NCBI RefSeq assembly: GCF_008727715.1
Contig: NZ_CP044218.1
Location: 5,191,501 to 5,255,500 of the forward strand
DNA: 64,000 nt
Reading direction: 5' to 3'
Source of the DNA: Mesorhizobium terrae
GTDB taxonomy: Bacteria > Pseudomonadota > Alphaproteobacteria > Rhizobiales > Rhizobiaceae
The stretch's first letter is position 1. Every line of letters starts with the position of its first letter. A model generated the notes under the pieces. That model was given only the letters and a program-made list of their open reading frames with translations, was not told the DNA's origin and made no database searches. Positions 33,015-43,902 of the stretch are shown one piece after another. The translations under genes were made by a program, and so were the position numbers.

Positions 33015-33809
33015 ATGAAGTCACGCCGCCGCATTTACGAAGGCAAGGCCAAGATCCTCTATGAAGGACCTGAGCCGGGAACACTGATCCAGTTCTTCAA
33101 GGACGACGCTACCGCGTTCAACAAGAAGAAACATGAAGTGGTCGACGGCAAGGGCGTGCTCAACAACCGCATTTCCGAGCACATCTTCAACCATCTGAAC
33201 CGGATGGGCATCCCGACCCACTTCATTCGCCGCCTCAACATGCGCGAGCAGCTGATCAAGGAAGTCGAGATCATCCCGCTCGAAGTCGTGGTGCGCAATG
33301 TCGCCGCCGGCTCGCTGGCCAAGCGCCTGGGCATCGAGGAAGGCACCGTGCTGCCGCGCTCGATCATCGAATTCTACTACAAGGCCGACGCGCTCGACGA
33401 TCCGATGGTTTCGGAAGAGCACATCACCGCCTTTGGCTGGGCAAGCCCGCAGGAAATCGATGACATCATGGCACTGGCCATCCGCGTCAACGACTTCCTC
33501 TCCGGCCTGTTCCTCGGCGTCGGCATCCAGCTCGTCGATTTCAAGATCGAGTGCGGCCGTCTGTTCGAAGGCGACATGATGCGCATCGTCGTCGCCGACG
33601 AGATTTCGCCCGATTCGTGCCGGCTGTGGGACGTCGCCACCCAGGACAAGCTCGACAAGGACCGTTTCCGCCGCGACATGGGCGGGCTGGTCGAAGCTTA
33701 CCAGGAAGTGGCGCGCCGCCTCGGCATCATGAACGAGAACGAGCCGCAGCGGACCGGCCCGGTGCTGGTCGCCTCGACCGAGCCGCCGAAAGGCTCGAAG
33801 CCGCATTAA
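33015..33809 (+). CDS. purC: SAICAR synthetase
   Basis: Phosphoribosylaminoimidazole-succinocarboxamide synthase (264 aa), the ATP-dependent ligation of aspartate to CAIR in purine synthesis. '[20 protein letters not shown]' at the N-terminus, '[17 protein letters not shown]' near residue 90, and '[11 protein letters not shown]' with '[13 protein letters not shown]' are the ATP- and substrate-binding motifs. The tail beyond about residue 240 is slightly extended. It leads to purS-purQ, with a hairpin in the intervening 66 nt. Confidence 0.97.
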   Translation: MKSRRRIYEGKAKILYEGPEPGTLIQFFKDDATAFNKKKHEVVDGKGVLNNRISEHIFNHLNRMGIPTHFIRRLNMREQLIKEVEIIPLEVVVRNVAAGSLAKRLGIEEGTVLPRSIIEFYYKADALDDPMVSEEHITAFGWASPQEIDDIMALAIRVNDFLSGLFLGVGIQLVDFKIECGRLFEGDMMRIVVADEISPDSCRLWDVATQDKLDKDRFRRDMGGLVEAYQEVARRLGIMNENEPQRTGPVLVASTEPPKGSKPH

Positions 33810-33821
33810 TAGTGTTATCGC

Positions 33822-33858
33822 GCGGGGTGCTTCGAAGCGAAGCTCGTAGACCCCGCGA
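33822..33858 (+). other. Stem-loop between purC and purS
   Basis: CGCGGGGT and ACCCCGCG can pair over 8 bp, enclosing a smaller stem from GCTTCGAAGCGAAGC. There is no T-run, so it is more likely an mRNA processing or attenuation element than a terminator. Confidence 0.45.
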
Positions 33859-33875
33859 ATGGATGCAGGAACAGC

Positions 33876-34118
33876 ATGATGAAAGCCCGCGTTACCGTAA
33901 CCCTGAAGAATGGCGTGCTCGACCCCCAGGGCAAGGCGATCGAACATGCGCTCGGCGGCCTCGGCTTCGGTGGCGTAGGTTCCGTTCGCCAGGGCAAGGT
34001 GTTCGACATCGAGATCGACGGCACCGACAAAACCAAGGCTCAAGCAGAGCTCAAGGCCATGTGTGACAAGCTCCTGGCCAACACGGTGATCGAAAACTAC
34101 GCGGTGGAGATCGCCTGA
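33876..34118 (+). CDS. purS: Phosphoribosylformylglycinamidine synthase subunit PurS
   Basis: The small PurS subunit of the three-part FGAM synthase (80 aa): '[20 protein letters not shown]' followed by '[16 protein letters not shown]'. PurS bridges PurL and PurQ so that ammonia can be channelled. The gene begins with two adjacent ATG codons. The purQ start is 1 nt after this stop. Confidence 0.96.
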   Translation: MMKARVTVTLKNGVLDPQGKAIEHALGGLGFGGVGSVRQGKVFDIEIDGTDKTKAQAELKAMCDKLLANTVIENYAVEIA

Positions 34119-34119
34119 C

Positions 34120-34788
34120 GTGAAAACCGCCGTCGTCCTCCTGCCCGGCCTCAATCGCGATCGCGACATGATCGCGGCGTTGACCAAGATTTCCGGCACC
34201 GCGCCCGCCACCGTCTGGCAGACCGATACGGAAATCCCCGATGTCGACCTGATCGCCATTCCCGGCGGCTTCTCCTTCGGCGACTATCTGCGCTGCGGGG
34301 CGATCGCGGCGCGTTCGCCAGTGATGCGGGCGGTGGCCGAGAAGGCCGCCAAGGGCGTCATGGTGGTGGGCGTGTGCAACGGCTTCCAGATCCTGGTCGA
34401 AGCGGGCCTCCTGCCCGGTGCCTTGATGCGTAACGCCTCGCTGAAATTCGTCTGCCGCGAAGTGAAGCTCCAGGTCGCCAACGCCAACACCGCCTTTACC
34501 CGGGGCTACCAGCCGAACCAGATCATCCGCTGCCCGGTCGCACATCACGACGGCAACTATTTCGCCGACGCAGAGACGCTTGCGCGCATCGAGGGCGAAG
34601 GCCGGGTCGTGTTCCGCTATGCCGACGGCACCAATCCGAACGGCTCGATCAACGACATCGCCGGCATCATTTCGACCAAGGGCAATGTGCTTGGCCTGAT
34701 GCCGCATCCCGAAAACCTGATCGAGGCGGCGCATGGCGGCAATGATGGCCGCGCTTTGTTCGAAGGCGCGCTCGGCATCGCCGCCTGA
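34120..34788 (+). CDS. purQ: Phosphoribosylformylglycinamidine synthase subunit PurQ
   Basis: The class I glutamine amidotransferase subunit (222 aa) that supplies ammonia to PurL. The nucleophile is Cys86 in [11 protein letters not shown]; the catalytic His/Glu pair lies in '[17 protein letters not shown]' near the end. '[15 protein letters not shown]' is the oxyanion strand. The start is a GTG tightly following purS. purL is 4.3 kb downstream rather than adjacent. Confidence 0.96.
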   Translation: MKTAVVLLPGLNRDRDMIAALTKISGTAPATVWQTDTEIPDVDLIAIPGGFSFGDYLRCGAIAARSPVMRAVAEKAAKGVMVVGVCNGFQILVEAGLLPGALMRNASLKFVCREVKLQVANANTAFTRGYQPNQIIRCPVAHHDGNYFADAETLARIEGEGRVVFRYADGTNPNGSINDIAGIISTKGNVLGLMPHPENLIEAAHGGNDGRALFEGALGIAA

Positions 34789-34849
34789 GCAGGCCATCTT
34801 CTCTTTCGACGACAATCAAACTTCATCTCGACTGGGGGAAGCCGAAACG

Positions 34850-35269
34850 ATGAACGCAGCAAAGATGGCCGCCCGTTTCGGCTTCGTCGCCCTGGCAGGC
34901 CTGGTTCTGGTGGCTTGCCAGTCGAAGTCCTACAATTCCGCCCCCAGCGGCGGCAGCAAGAGCGCTTCGCTGCGCGCCATGGAACAGGTGGCGATCGCCG
35001 CGCACAAATGCTGGATCGCCTCGAAGGACCCGGCCTTCAAGTCCTACCAGATGGCCAATGAGCTCAACAATTTCGGCGGAACGCCACGGTTCCTGCTGGT
35101 GCCGGGCAAACATTATGGCGGCAAGCCGCTGCTGGTCGTGCAGGCGCGCGGCAATTCCAACCGCGTCGAGGTGTTCGGCCCGCTGATGGCCGAGCCGCTC
35201 GGCGGCCGCATCGGTTCCGACATCGCCCGCTGGCAGACCGGCAACGGCGACTGCGGCGCCAAGGCCTGA
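34850..35269 (+). CDS. Conserved lipoprotein, unknown function
   Basis: A 139-residue lipoprotein. The lipobox LVAC is at residues 20-23 (Cys23), after a signal segment 'FGFVALAGLVLV'. The rest is soluble and periplasmic ('AHKCWIASKDPAFKSYQMAN'), with a second Cys near the end ('GNGDCGAKA'). No named domain. GGGGGAA lies before the ATG. It follows purQ by 61 nt and precedes a membrane protein by 18 nt. Confidence 0.72.
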   Translation: MNAAKMAARFGFVALAGLVLVACQSKSYNSAPSGGSKSASLRAMEQVAIAAHKCWIASKDPAFKSYQMANELNNFGGTPRFLLVPGKHYGGKPLLVVQARGNSNRVEVFGPLMAEPLGGRIGSDIARWQTGNGDCGAKA

Positions 35270-35287
35270 TCGACCCGGCCGGCGTCG

Positions 35288-35935
35288 ATGGCACGGTTTC
35301 TGCAAATCGTCGGACTGGCAGCGGGGCTCATCGGCCTCGTCCTGCAATTCCTCATCACCATTCCCGCCGCGATGGCGGCGGGGCGCGGCTTTGTCGGCGC
35401 AATCGTCTTCTATTTCAGCTTCTTCACCATCCTGACCAACATCGCAGTGGTGCTGGTGCATGTCTCGCTGCTGACGCCCACCGGCTACGCCTGGGCGCCG
35501 GGCTTCGCCTCGCCTCGGCTGCGCGCCGGCGTGGCGGTCGCCATCTGCGTCGTCACCATCGTCTATGCGGTCGTGCTGGCGCCACTGTGGCAGCCGCACG
35601 GCCTGTTCCTGCTTTGCAACGTGCTTCTGCACTATGTGGCGCCGGCGCTGTTCGTGCTGTGGTGGCTGACCGCGGGCGCCGAAGGCACCTCGCGCTGGGA
35701 GGATATTCCGGTCTGGCTGATCTACCCGGTCCTGTACGTTGTCTATGCGCTGACGCGCGCGCATTTCACCGGCGAGGCGCCCTATCCGTTCCTCGATGTG
35801 CGTATGACCGGCATTTTTGGCGTTGTCTTGGGCACGCTCGGCGTCGCTGCTCTGTTTGTCGCGCTTGGGGTCGCCGCCGCCTTCCTCGACCGAACCATCG
35901 GCCGCCGCCGAGCTCCGGCCCCGCGGCGACGGTAA
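35288..35935 (+). CDS. Pr6Pr-family membrane protein
   Basis: A 215-residue polytopic membrane protein with about six hydrophobic spans. 'FFTILTNIAVVLVHVSLLTP', 'LHYVAPALFVLWWLTAG' and 'IYPVLYVVYALTRAHFTGEA' are the Pr6Pr signature motifs. This family (related to FAR-17a/AIG1-like proteins) has no proven function in bacteria. The arginine-rich C-terminal tail is cytosolic. It probably shares a transcript with the lipoprotein gene. Confidence 0.78.
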   Translation: MARFLQIVGLAAGLIGLVLQFLITIPAAMAAGRGFVGAIVFYFSFFTILTNIAVVLVHVSLLTPTGYAWAPGFASPRLRAGVAVAICVVTIVYAVVLAPLWQPHGLFLLCNVLLHYVAPALFVLWWLTAGAEGTSRWEDIPVWLIYPVLYVVYALTRAHFTGEAPYPFLDVRMTGIFGVVLGTLGVAALFVALGVAAAFLDRTIGRRRAPAPRRR

Positions 35936-36036
35936 AATTAGGCACTTGCCATATCCGGCGAGGCTGCAGGCGGGCCACTATGCCCTGCCACGCTATCCGG
36001 CGCTTCTCCCCGCTCATGCTCACTCCCCCAAGACTG

Positions 36037-36291
36037 TCAGTCGAAAAAGGGGCGCAGTCCTTCGCGATGGGCGTCGGCGCGGGAGATGCCGATATCCTTG
36101 AGCTGGTCGTCGGTCATCTCGAGCAGCTGAAGGCGGCTGCGACGGCGCTCCAGCGCATCCGCAAGTCGATTGCTCGCGGTGACAATCACCACAACAATGC
36201 GGCGCACGAAGCCCGACAGGCCGGAAGGCTGCTTGCCAAAGCCCGCCGAAGCCGACCGGTTCCGATGAATTGTCTCGATTGCACTTGCCAT
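36037..36291 (-). CDS. DUF1127 small protein
   Basis: An 84-residue protein with the DUF1127 domain at the C-terminus ('QLLEMTDDQLKDIGISRADA'). Such Arg-rich small proteins are abundant in rhizobia, and some affect phosphate and carbon metabolism and RNA turnover. An internal hydrophobic run (RRIVVVIVTASNRL) is unusual. Two adjacent ATG codons start the frame and neither has a clear ribosome binding site; the second is used here. It is divergent from the MocR gene. Confidence 0.85.
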   Translation of the reverse strand: MASAIETIHRNRSASAGFGKQPSGLSGFVRRIVVVIVTASNRLADALERRRSRLQLLEMTDDQLKDIGISRADAHREGLRPFFD

Positions 36292-36343
36292 CATAGCACC
36301 ATTGTAACAATTGCCGCGACAATCGCGGTGCAATCCATATGTA

Positions 36344-36370
36344 TTGACTCTGATATTGATACAATATAGA
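36344..36370 (+). promoter_or_regulatory. Candidate promoter/operator of the MocR regulator
   Basis: TTGACT (-35-like) followed by an A/T-rich stretch with the dyad ATATTG-ATA-CAATAT and TATAGA 15 bp downstream. The dyad lies within the candidate promoter, 15 bp before the MocR start codon, as expected for autoregulation by MocR-type proteins. The DUF1127 gene starts 50 bp away in the other direction and may share the control. Confidence 0.45.
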
Positions 36371-36381
36371 AAATTGTCACC

Positions 36382-37800
36382 ATGACAACTTGGCTCCCCG
36401 ACCTTTCGACCGGCACCGGCCCGCTTTACCAGCGCCTGGCCGACCGCATCGAAGCGGACATCGATCGCGGTGTGCTCGGCGCCGGCGTCAAGCTGCCGCC
36501 GCAGCGCGACCTCGCCTATGACATCGGCGCGACCGTCGGCACCGTCGGCCGCGCCTACCAATTGCTGCGCGAGCGAGGACTGGTCAGCGGCGAGGTCGGC
36601 CGCGGCACCTATGTGCTGAAGCGCCATTCCGACGGCGCGCCGGCGGATGCGATAACGCTCTCGTCCTACGCCGAGAGCACGAAGCTGACCGAACCGCCGT
36701 CCGGCAAGCTGCGTTTCGACACCACTGCCGCGCCAGACACCGGCCAGGGCGTCGCCATCGCCGATCTGTTGACGAAGACGGCGCAGGAACACCCCTACGA
36801 AATCGCCAGCTATACGCGCGACTTCCCCCAGCGCTGGTACGAAGCCGGCAGCCTTTGGCTCGCCCGCAATAACTTTCGCCCCGCGCCCGACACCATCGTG
36901 CCGACGCTGGGCACCCACCCGGCGGTGATGGCCGCCATTGCCGCGCTCACCGTGCCGGGCGACAGCATCGCCTTCGAACATCTCACCTATTCGCAGATTT
37001 CACGCAGCGCCGGGCTGGTCGGCCGGCGTGTTGTGTTGGTCGATTCCGATTCCGGCGGCCTCGACCCGCAGGATTTCGAACGGGTCTGCGCGCAGAAGCA
37101 TCCAAAGATGCTGTTTCTGATGCCGACGGTGCAAAACCCGACGCTGGTGACGATCGACACCGACCGCCGGCGCGAGATCGCCCGCATCGCGCGCGAATAC
37201 AATGTGCTCCTGATCGAGGACGATCTTTACGGCGGCCTCACCAACGATCCGACCCCGCTTCTGGCCGAACTGGCGCCGGAACGCACCATCGTTGCCGGCG
37301 GCCTGTCGAAATCGGTGGCAGCGGGCGTGCGCGGCGGCTGGCTGTCGTGCCCGCCGGCCTACCGGCACCGCATCCAGGTGGCGCACAAGATGTTGACCGG
37401 CGGCATGCCCTTCCTGCTTGCCGAGGTCGGCGCGCAACTGGTGCTGTCGGGCCAGGCGCACGACATCCGCAACAAGAGCATCGGCGAGATCAACGCCCGC
37501 ATCGCCATCGTGCGCGAGAAGCTCGCCGGCTTCACCTTCAAGGCACACGACAACGTGCCCTTCGTCTGGCTCACCCTGCCCGATCCCTGGCTCTCCGGCA
37601 CGTTCAAGAAGGCCTCGTTCGAAAACGACCTGCTGCTCGACGACGAGGACGAGTTCAAGGCCGGCCGCTCCGAACAGGTGCTTCACGGCGCACGCTTCGG
37701 CATTTCGGCTCCGGGCCAGCGCGCCGAAGTCGCGCGCGGCGTGGAAATCATCCGCAGGCTTCTGGAAGAAGGCCGCGTCGGCTACGATTCCTTCGGCTGA
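36382..37800 (+). CDS. MocR/GntR-family PLP-dependent regulator
   Basis: A 472-residue fusion of an N-terminal GntR winged helix (about 10-75, 'GVKLPPQRDLAYDIGATVGT') with an aminotransferase-I-like domain (about 115-465). The PLP lysine lies in 'GGLSKSVAAGVRGGW' near residue 311. MocR proteins regulate rather than transaminate, sensing an amino compound through PLP. Divergent from the DUF1127 gene, a common pairing in this order. No metabolic target is adjacent. Confidence 0.9.
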   Translation: MTTWLPDLSTGTGPLYQRLADRIEADIDRGVLGAGVKLPPQRDLAYDIGATVGTVGRAYQLLRERGLVSGEVGRGTYVLKRHSDGAPADAITLSSYAESTKLTEPPSGKLRFDTTAAPDTGQGVAIADLLTKTAQEHPYEIASYTRDFPQRWYEAGSLWLARNNFRPAPDTIVPTLGTHPAVMAAIAALTVPGDSIAFEHLTYSQISRSAGLVGRRVVLVDSDSGGLDPQDFERVCAQKHPKMLFLMPTVQNPTLVTIDTDRRREIARIAREYNVLLIEDDLYGGLTNDPTPLLAELAPERTIVAGGLSKSVAAGVRGGWLSCPPAYRHRIQVAHKMLTGGMPFLLAEVGAQLVLSGQAHDIRNKSIGEINARIAIVREKLAGFTFKAHDNVPFVWLTLPDPWLSGTFKKASFENDLLLDDEDEFKAGRSEQVLHGARFGISAPGQRAEVARGVEIIRRLLEEGRVGYDSFG

Positions 37801-37820
37801 AACGCCGGCAGGCGCGCGCT

Positions 37821-38276
37821 TCAGCCCGTGATCGGCGGCGCGTGCGCCTCACTGTTGCCCGCGGCAGCCAGGCGATCCAGCGTCGCCACCAGCCCGGCCG
37901 TGTCCGGGCAAATGTGAAGCGAGGTCATCCTGCCCCAGGCCAGGCGCACGGCGTGAATGCCGCGATTGTGGGTGCGCACTCCGTCGGTGCCGCTGTTGGT
38001 TTCCAACCAATCGACAATGGCGAGCGTATTCCAGGGCGGTCCGCTGACGGCGATCCCGTCCAGGTCGAAATGCAAATCCGGCAGCAGGCGATAAAGGCGC
38101 TCATACCATAGCCTCGTTGCGGACAAGGAGGTGCGGACCCCGGAAAGCGCATGCCCCTCGCCCAGGAAGCGATGTTCGAAACGCGGCGCGAAAGCCGCAA
38201 GCACCGGGCCGGCATCGCCCTTGTTGACGCTCTCGAACAGGGAGCGAATGCGGGCACGAACGATCGCATGATACAT
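37821..38276 (-). CDS. SnoaL-like/NTF2-fold protein
   Basis: A 151-residue NTF2-superfamily protein ('VRARIRSLFESVNKGDAGPV', then 'FAPRFEHRFLGEGHALSG' and 'IAVSGPPWNTLAIVDW'). Members include SnoaL cyclases and ketosteroid isomerases, but most such stand-alone proteins are uncharacterised. The ATG follows GGAGGCGTGCC. It is divergent from an HxlR regulator (69 bp), its likely controller. Confidence 0.85.
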   Translation of the reverse strand: MYHAIVRARIRSLFESVNKGDAGPVLAAFAPRFEHRFLGEGHALSGVRTSLSATRLWYERLYRLLPDLHFDLDGIAVSGPPWNTLAIVDWLETNSGTDGVRTHNRGIHAVRLAWGRMTSLHICPDTAGLVATLDRLAAAGNSEAHAPPITG

Positions 38277-38345
38277 GGCACGCCTCCATTCAATGATTGA
38301 ACCTATCGCCTTGAGTTCAATCAAGCAACTGACTAGGATCGCGGC

Positions 38346-38852
38346 ATGAAAAAGGTAAGCTTCGCCGACATGCGCTGTTCGCTCGCCCGCTCGCTGGAGG
38401 TGTTCGGTGACTGGTGGTCGCCGCTCATCGTCCGCGACGTCTTCCTTGGCGTGTCGCGTTTCGACGATATCGCAGTGGATTTGGGCATTTCGCGCAATCT
38501 GCTGACGCGCCGGCTTCGACACCTGGCCGAGGGCGGCATCCTGCAACGCGTGGCGTATCAGAGCCGGCCGGCGCGGTTCGAATACCGCCTCACGAAGGCC
38601 GGCGAGGAACTGGTCCCGATCATCGTCGCCCTGACGAGCTGGGGAGACCGCTGGGTGCAACCCAGGGAGGGGCAGCCCATGCGCTTCGTGCACAAGACAT
38701 GCGGCAACCCGCTGGAACCCGAAATCACCTGCGCCACATGCGGCGGCAAGGTCGAGGCCGGCGACGTGCTGGCCCTTCCCGGCCCCGGCGGGGCCGCCCG
38801 GCCCGGCACGATGGTGCTTGCGAAACGCCTCGCGCCGGCGCCAAACGCCTAG
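38346..38852 (+). CDS. HxlR-family transcriptional regulator with Cys-rich tail
   Basis: A 168-residue regulator with the HxlR winged helix ('MRCSLARSLEVFGDWWSPLI', 'ISRNLLTRRLRHLAEGGIL'). It is longer than the usual ~110-130 residues because of a C-terminal zinc-ribbon-like segment with CGNPLEPEITCATCGG (Cys near 119, 127 and 130, with another just ahead). Cys11 in the N-terminus is typical of thiol-sensing HxlR proteins. It is divergent from the SnoaL-like gene, so that gene is a probable target. Confidence 0.87.
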   Translation: MKKVSFADMRCSLARSLEVFGDWWSPLIVRDVFLGVSRFDDIAVDLGISRNLLTRRLRHLAEGGILQRVAYQSRPARFEYRLTKAGEELVPIIVALTSWGDRWVQPREGQPMRFVHKTCGNPLEPEITCATCGGKVEAGDVLALPGPGGAARPGTMVLAKRLAPAPNA

Positions 38853-38861
38853 TGTATCAGC

Positions 38862-38958
38862 CCGAAAATCAGGTCCGATTTTCGGTAAGCACAATGCGCG
38901 GATTCAAGGTTCTAAAGCGTCCTTTGCGGGTCCGAACGGACGCGTGGCGCTCTAGACT
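38862..38958. repeat. Mosaic palindromic element, copy A (diverged)
   Basis: Composite of a small stem (CCGAAAAT / ATTTTCGG) and a longer imperfect dyad built on CGTCCTTTGCGGGTCCG-AA-CGGACGCG. The order and much of the sequence match the intact copy near 43.8 kb (shared ATGCGCGGATTCA and CGTCCTTTGCG blocks). It lies between the HxlR gene and purL. Confidence 0.85.
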
Positions 38959-39067
38959 GCGCAAACTGCCTGTGGCATGCGGCTTTTTTTCTGAAATCGG
39001 CAGTGTCGCGGCGCCGGCTGTTCGGCTATAGGGGCCCCAACACGCTTTCGGAGCTGCCCGCCGCACC

Positions 39068-41293
<2,226 letters not shown>

Positions 41294-41343
41294 GATGCGC
41301 GAGTGAAAGTCAAACATAGCGGCTGTCGCAGTGGCAAATCGAA

Positions 41344-41604
41344 ATGGTTGAGTTTTTCTTCGGCCTGATCCTCAGATTGCTTCTCTTCGTGTTATGGGCA
41401 ATCCAGCAACGTATCGGGGAAGCGGTAGTTTGGTGGCTTTTCGAAAAAATGGCCCGTCTGTCGCGATCGCTTTCGATCTACCTTTTCCCAACTGTCGGCT
41501 TGGGCAGATTTCGACCCGCACAGAATGGACAGCGGTTTTCCGACAAACGGTATTCCACCGTGCAACTGCGTAAATCTCGCATGCCGGTTCGTTTTCGAAA
41601 CTAA
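41344..41604 (+). CDS. Possible small membrane protein, unknown
   Basis: An open frame of 86 codons in the 384-nt gap between purL and bolA. One strongly hydrophobic N-terminal segment ('FFFGLILRLLLFVLWAIQQ') is followed by a basic tail. No clear ribosome binding site and base composition is less GC-rich than neighbours, so the frame may be spurious; nothing else is recognisable in the gap. Confidence 0.3.
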   Translation: MVEFFFGLILRLLLFVLWAIQQRIGEAVVWWLFEKMARLSRSLSIYLFPTVGLGRFRPAQNGQRFSDKRYSTVQLRKSRMPVRFRN

Positions 41605-41677
41605 GACCCGATGAATTGACCGAGGCTGGCGAATCCTGATTTCCTCGCCTCATCGGGAACTGAAGAAGGAACGTCCC

Positions 41678-41911
41678 ATGGCGATGGACGCACACGACAT
41701 CGAACGGCTGATCAAGGAAGGCATTCCGGACGCCCGGGTGACCATTCGCGATCTCGCCGGCGACGGCGACCACTATGCAGCCGAGGTCGTGGCGGAAAGC
41801 TTCCGCGGCAAGAGCCGGGTGCAGCAGCACCAGATGGTCTATGACGCGCTGAAGGGCAATATGGGCGGCGTTTTGCACGCGCTGGCCCTGCAGACCAGCA
41901 TACCGGACTGA
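41678..41911 (+). CDS. BolA-family protein
   Basis: A 77-residue BolA/IbaG-like protein ('DIERLIKEGIPDARVTIRDL', then 'GDHYAAEVVAESFRGKSRVQ'). The HY and VQQHQMVYDAL motifs include the His (HQM) that shares a [2Fe-2S] cluster with a CGFS monothiol glutaredoxin. That partner, grxD, is encoded 1.4 kb downstream. GAAGGAAC precedes the ATG. Confidence 0.93.
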   Translation: MAMDAHDIERLIKEGIPDARVTIRDLAGDGDHYAAEVVAESFRGKSRVQQHQMVYDALKGNMGGVLHALALQTSIPD

Positions 41912-42135
41912 TTTTACTAAGAAAATCCGGACGTGCCCGCGCTTCGGCCAGGCCGGCGCTCCTGCCTGCTGCTGACGCGCGATGTGGACAGAACGCCCGC
42001 GGCCGACAAAAGTGAAATGAAAAAGCGCTTTTGATTCAGACGGTTGTCGGTGACACCCCCGAAAATCGCGTCGGATTTGTCTACAAGCCGCTGTTTGCGC
42101 GCAAAATGGGTCTGTTTCGCGCGAAACGAGGTCGT

Positions 42136-43173
42136 CTAGCGCCCATTCTCCTTCATTCGCACCGCCAGGATCGGCCCCGCCGGGAACGAGGCGCCGACGA
42201 TCGTGTCGGTGCCGTTGGAAAGCGTCGAGATGGCGCCGTCGAAGAACAGCGCGTTCCTGCAGCCGAGTGCGTCGCGGAACAGCCGGGCGAAGCTGCCGAG
42301 GCTGACCTCGCCGCGCGAGATGACCAGCACGATCGTATCGGGATCACGGACGCCGACCCCGTTGCGGATGTAGCGGGAGGAGCCATTCGGCTCGAAGCGC
42401 GGATGCAGGGCGCCGTCGATGACCAGCATCGGGCCGGATTGCGTGGCATAGGCCACCGAGGGTTTTGTCGCGGCATAGGCGCCGGTTTCCAACACGCCCG
42501 CCTTGCCGTCGGTGTCGACATAAAAGACGCCATTGGGTTTCAGGAAAAAATTTCCGTCGGCGTCGTCGCGGTTGAGCGGCGCTTCCTCGCGGCCCGCCGC
42601 CACGAACAGGCCGACCGGCGTCAAATCCTTGTGGTACATGCCGGCATTCATGGCGAGCAGCGCCGGCGTGCCGGCGGCGCGCATGGCCTGCGTGAATTTT
42701 CGCACCGAGGCGTAAGGCACACCGCCGGCGTCCGCCCGCTGCAACGTCACCGCGTAGCGGCGAAGATCGATCTCGCATACGACATAGGCGACCGTCTCGA
42801 AGGTCTGGTCGCGACAGGGCTCCGGCAATGCGGCCGGCGCGATGGGCGCCGCTTCGCTTGGCGTCGCCGGCGCCGGTGGGAGCGCGGCGGGCGCCTCCCC
42901 GTTCGGCGCCTGATTGTCCGGCGCGGTCGGCGCTTGGCCACCCGGCGGCAACGGAGGTGCCGGCGGCACCTGCGGCGGCGTGGATGGCACCTGCGATGGC
43001 GATGGCGACGCCGGTGCGGGAGCCGGCGACAGGCCGGGTTGAGGCGCGGTAGCGGGTTGGGCTGTAGGTGAAATCTCCAAGCCAGACGGGCGCGGCAGCG
43101 AGACAAACCATGCGGCAGCCAGGGCACCGGCCAAAAGCGCCGCCAGCCCGCCGAACAGGACCCGGCGCATCAT
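42136..43173 (-). CDS. Phosphodiester glycosidase (NAGPA/DUF2233) domain protein, exported
   Basis: A 345-residue protein: N-terminal signal anchor ('[18 protein letters not shown]'), a Pro/Ala-rich linker at about 30-115, then a NAGPA domain from about 118 ('[20 protein letters not shown]', '[12 protein letters not shown]', '[20 protein letters not shown]'). NAGPA-type enzymes remove GlcNAc from phosphodiesters; bacterial members act on wall or exopolysaccharide structures. The long low-complexity linker suggests the catalytic domain reaches out from the inner membrane. It interrupts the bolA-grxD order on the opposite strand. Confidence 0.85.
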   Translation of the reverse strand: MMRRVLFGGLAALLAGALAAAWFVSLPRPSGLEISPTAQPATAPQPGLSPAPAPASPSPSQVPSTPPQVPPAPPLPPGGQAPTAPDNQAPNGEAPAALPPAPATPSEAAPIAPAALPEPCRDQTFETVAYVVCEIDLRRYAVTLQRADAGGVPYASVRKFTQAMRAAGTPALLAMNAGMYHKDLTPVGLFVAAGREEAPLNRDDADGNFFLKPNGVFYVDTDGKAGVLETGAYAATKPSVAYATQSGPMLVIDGALHPRFEPNGSSRYIRNGVGVRDPDTIVLVISRGEVSLGSFARLFRDALGCRNALFFDGAISTLSNGTDTIVGASFPAGPILAVRMKENGR

Positions 43174-43333
43174 CGGCTCTTCACGCCGGCCGGCGGATTG
43201 GCCCAGCCACGGCCCGTCGCTTGCGCCATTCCTAAGTGCAAATCGGCAAACATCTTGTCTCGCACGGCTGTCGGGTTTATCTGATGCTCATGTTTCAAGC
43301 CCGACTCCCACGGGCGCAGAAGGATTTTTGCCC

Positions 43334-43669
43334 ATGAGCGGAATCAACGACTACATCGACAGCGAAGTGAAGAGCAACGACGTCGTCCTGTTCATGAAGG
43401 GTACACCGGGCTTCCCGCAGTGCGGTTTCTCGGGCCAGGTCGTGCAGATCCTCGACTATGTCGGCGTCGACTACAAGGGCGTCAACGTGTTGGACTCCAA
43501 CGAGCTGCGCCAGGGCATCAAGGACTATTCCAACTGGCCGACGATCCCGCAGCTCTATGTGAAGGGCGAATTCGTGGGCGGTTGCGACATCATTCGCGAG
43601 ATGTTCCAGGCCGGCGAATTGCAGGCCTTCTTCGACGAGAAAGGCATCAAGGTCAAAGGCGCCGCCTGA
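43334..43669 (+). CDS. grxD: Monothiol (CGFS) glutaredoxin
   Basis: A 111-residue monothiol glutaredoxin. The active-site motif CGFS lies in '[20 protein letters not shown]' near residues 30-33, and '[20 protein letters not shown]' holds the glutathione-binding cis-Pro and GGCD motif. Such proteins carry [2Fe-2S] clusters and pair with BolA in Fe-S trafficking. The ATG follows AAGGA by 8 nt. Confidence 0.96.
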   Translation: MSGINDYIDSEVKSNDVVLFMKGTPGFPQCGFSGQVVQILDYVGVDYKGVNVLDSNELRQGIKDYSNWPTIPQLYVKGEFVGGCDIIREMFQAGELQAFFDEKGIKVKGAA

Positions 43670-43738
43670 CCTGACGCCCGCCGGACGATCGAGCCCGGCC
43701 CACAACTGAACAACCGTCCGTTCGAGGACGCGAGACCC

Positions 43739-43762
43739 GATGCGCCGGCCACCCGGCGCATC
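43739..43762 (+). terminator. Hairpin after grxD
   Basis: A perfect 10-bp stem (GATGCGCCGG / CCGGCGCATC) with a CCAC loop, 70 nt after the grxD stop. The following GTGCTTTCC has only a short T-run, so termination is moderately likely. Confidence 0.5.
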
Positions 43763-43868
43763 GTGCTTTCCGAAAATCGGGTTCGGTTTTCGGAAAGCAC
43801 GATGCGCGGATTCATAATGTTAGAGCGTCCTTTGCGCGTCCGAACGGACGCGCAAAGGACGCTCTAAC
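43763..43868. repeat. Mosaic palindromic element, copy B (intact)
   Basis: Two perfect dyads: a 14-bp stem (GTGCTTTCCGAAAA with its complement, 10-nt loop) and a 50-bp palindrome with 24-bp arms and an AA centre, the arms beginning GTTAGAGCGTCC. An ATGCGCGGATTCA block separates them. A diverged copy lies near 38.9 kb. In size and location it resembles the rhizobial intergenic mosaic elements. The MFS gene starts 35 bp beyond. Confidence 0.88.
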
Positions 43869-43902
43869 GGCGCATCGGCGTTTTGGCATTGGGGACGCCC
43901 TC

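Noticed and set aside
42040..42085. A CCGAAAATCGCGTCGGATTT stretch similar to the left part of the mosaic palindrome
   Set aside because: Too short and without the second dyad; could be a remnant but cannot be supported.
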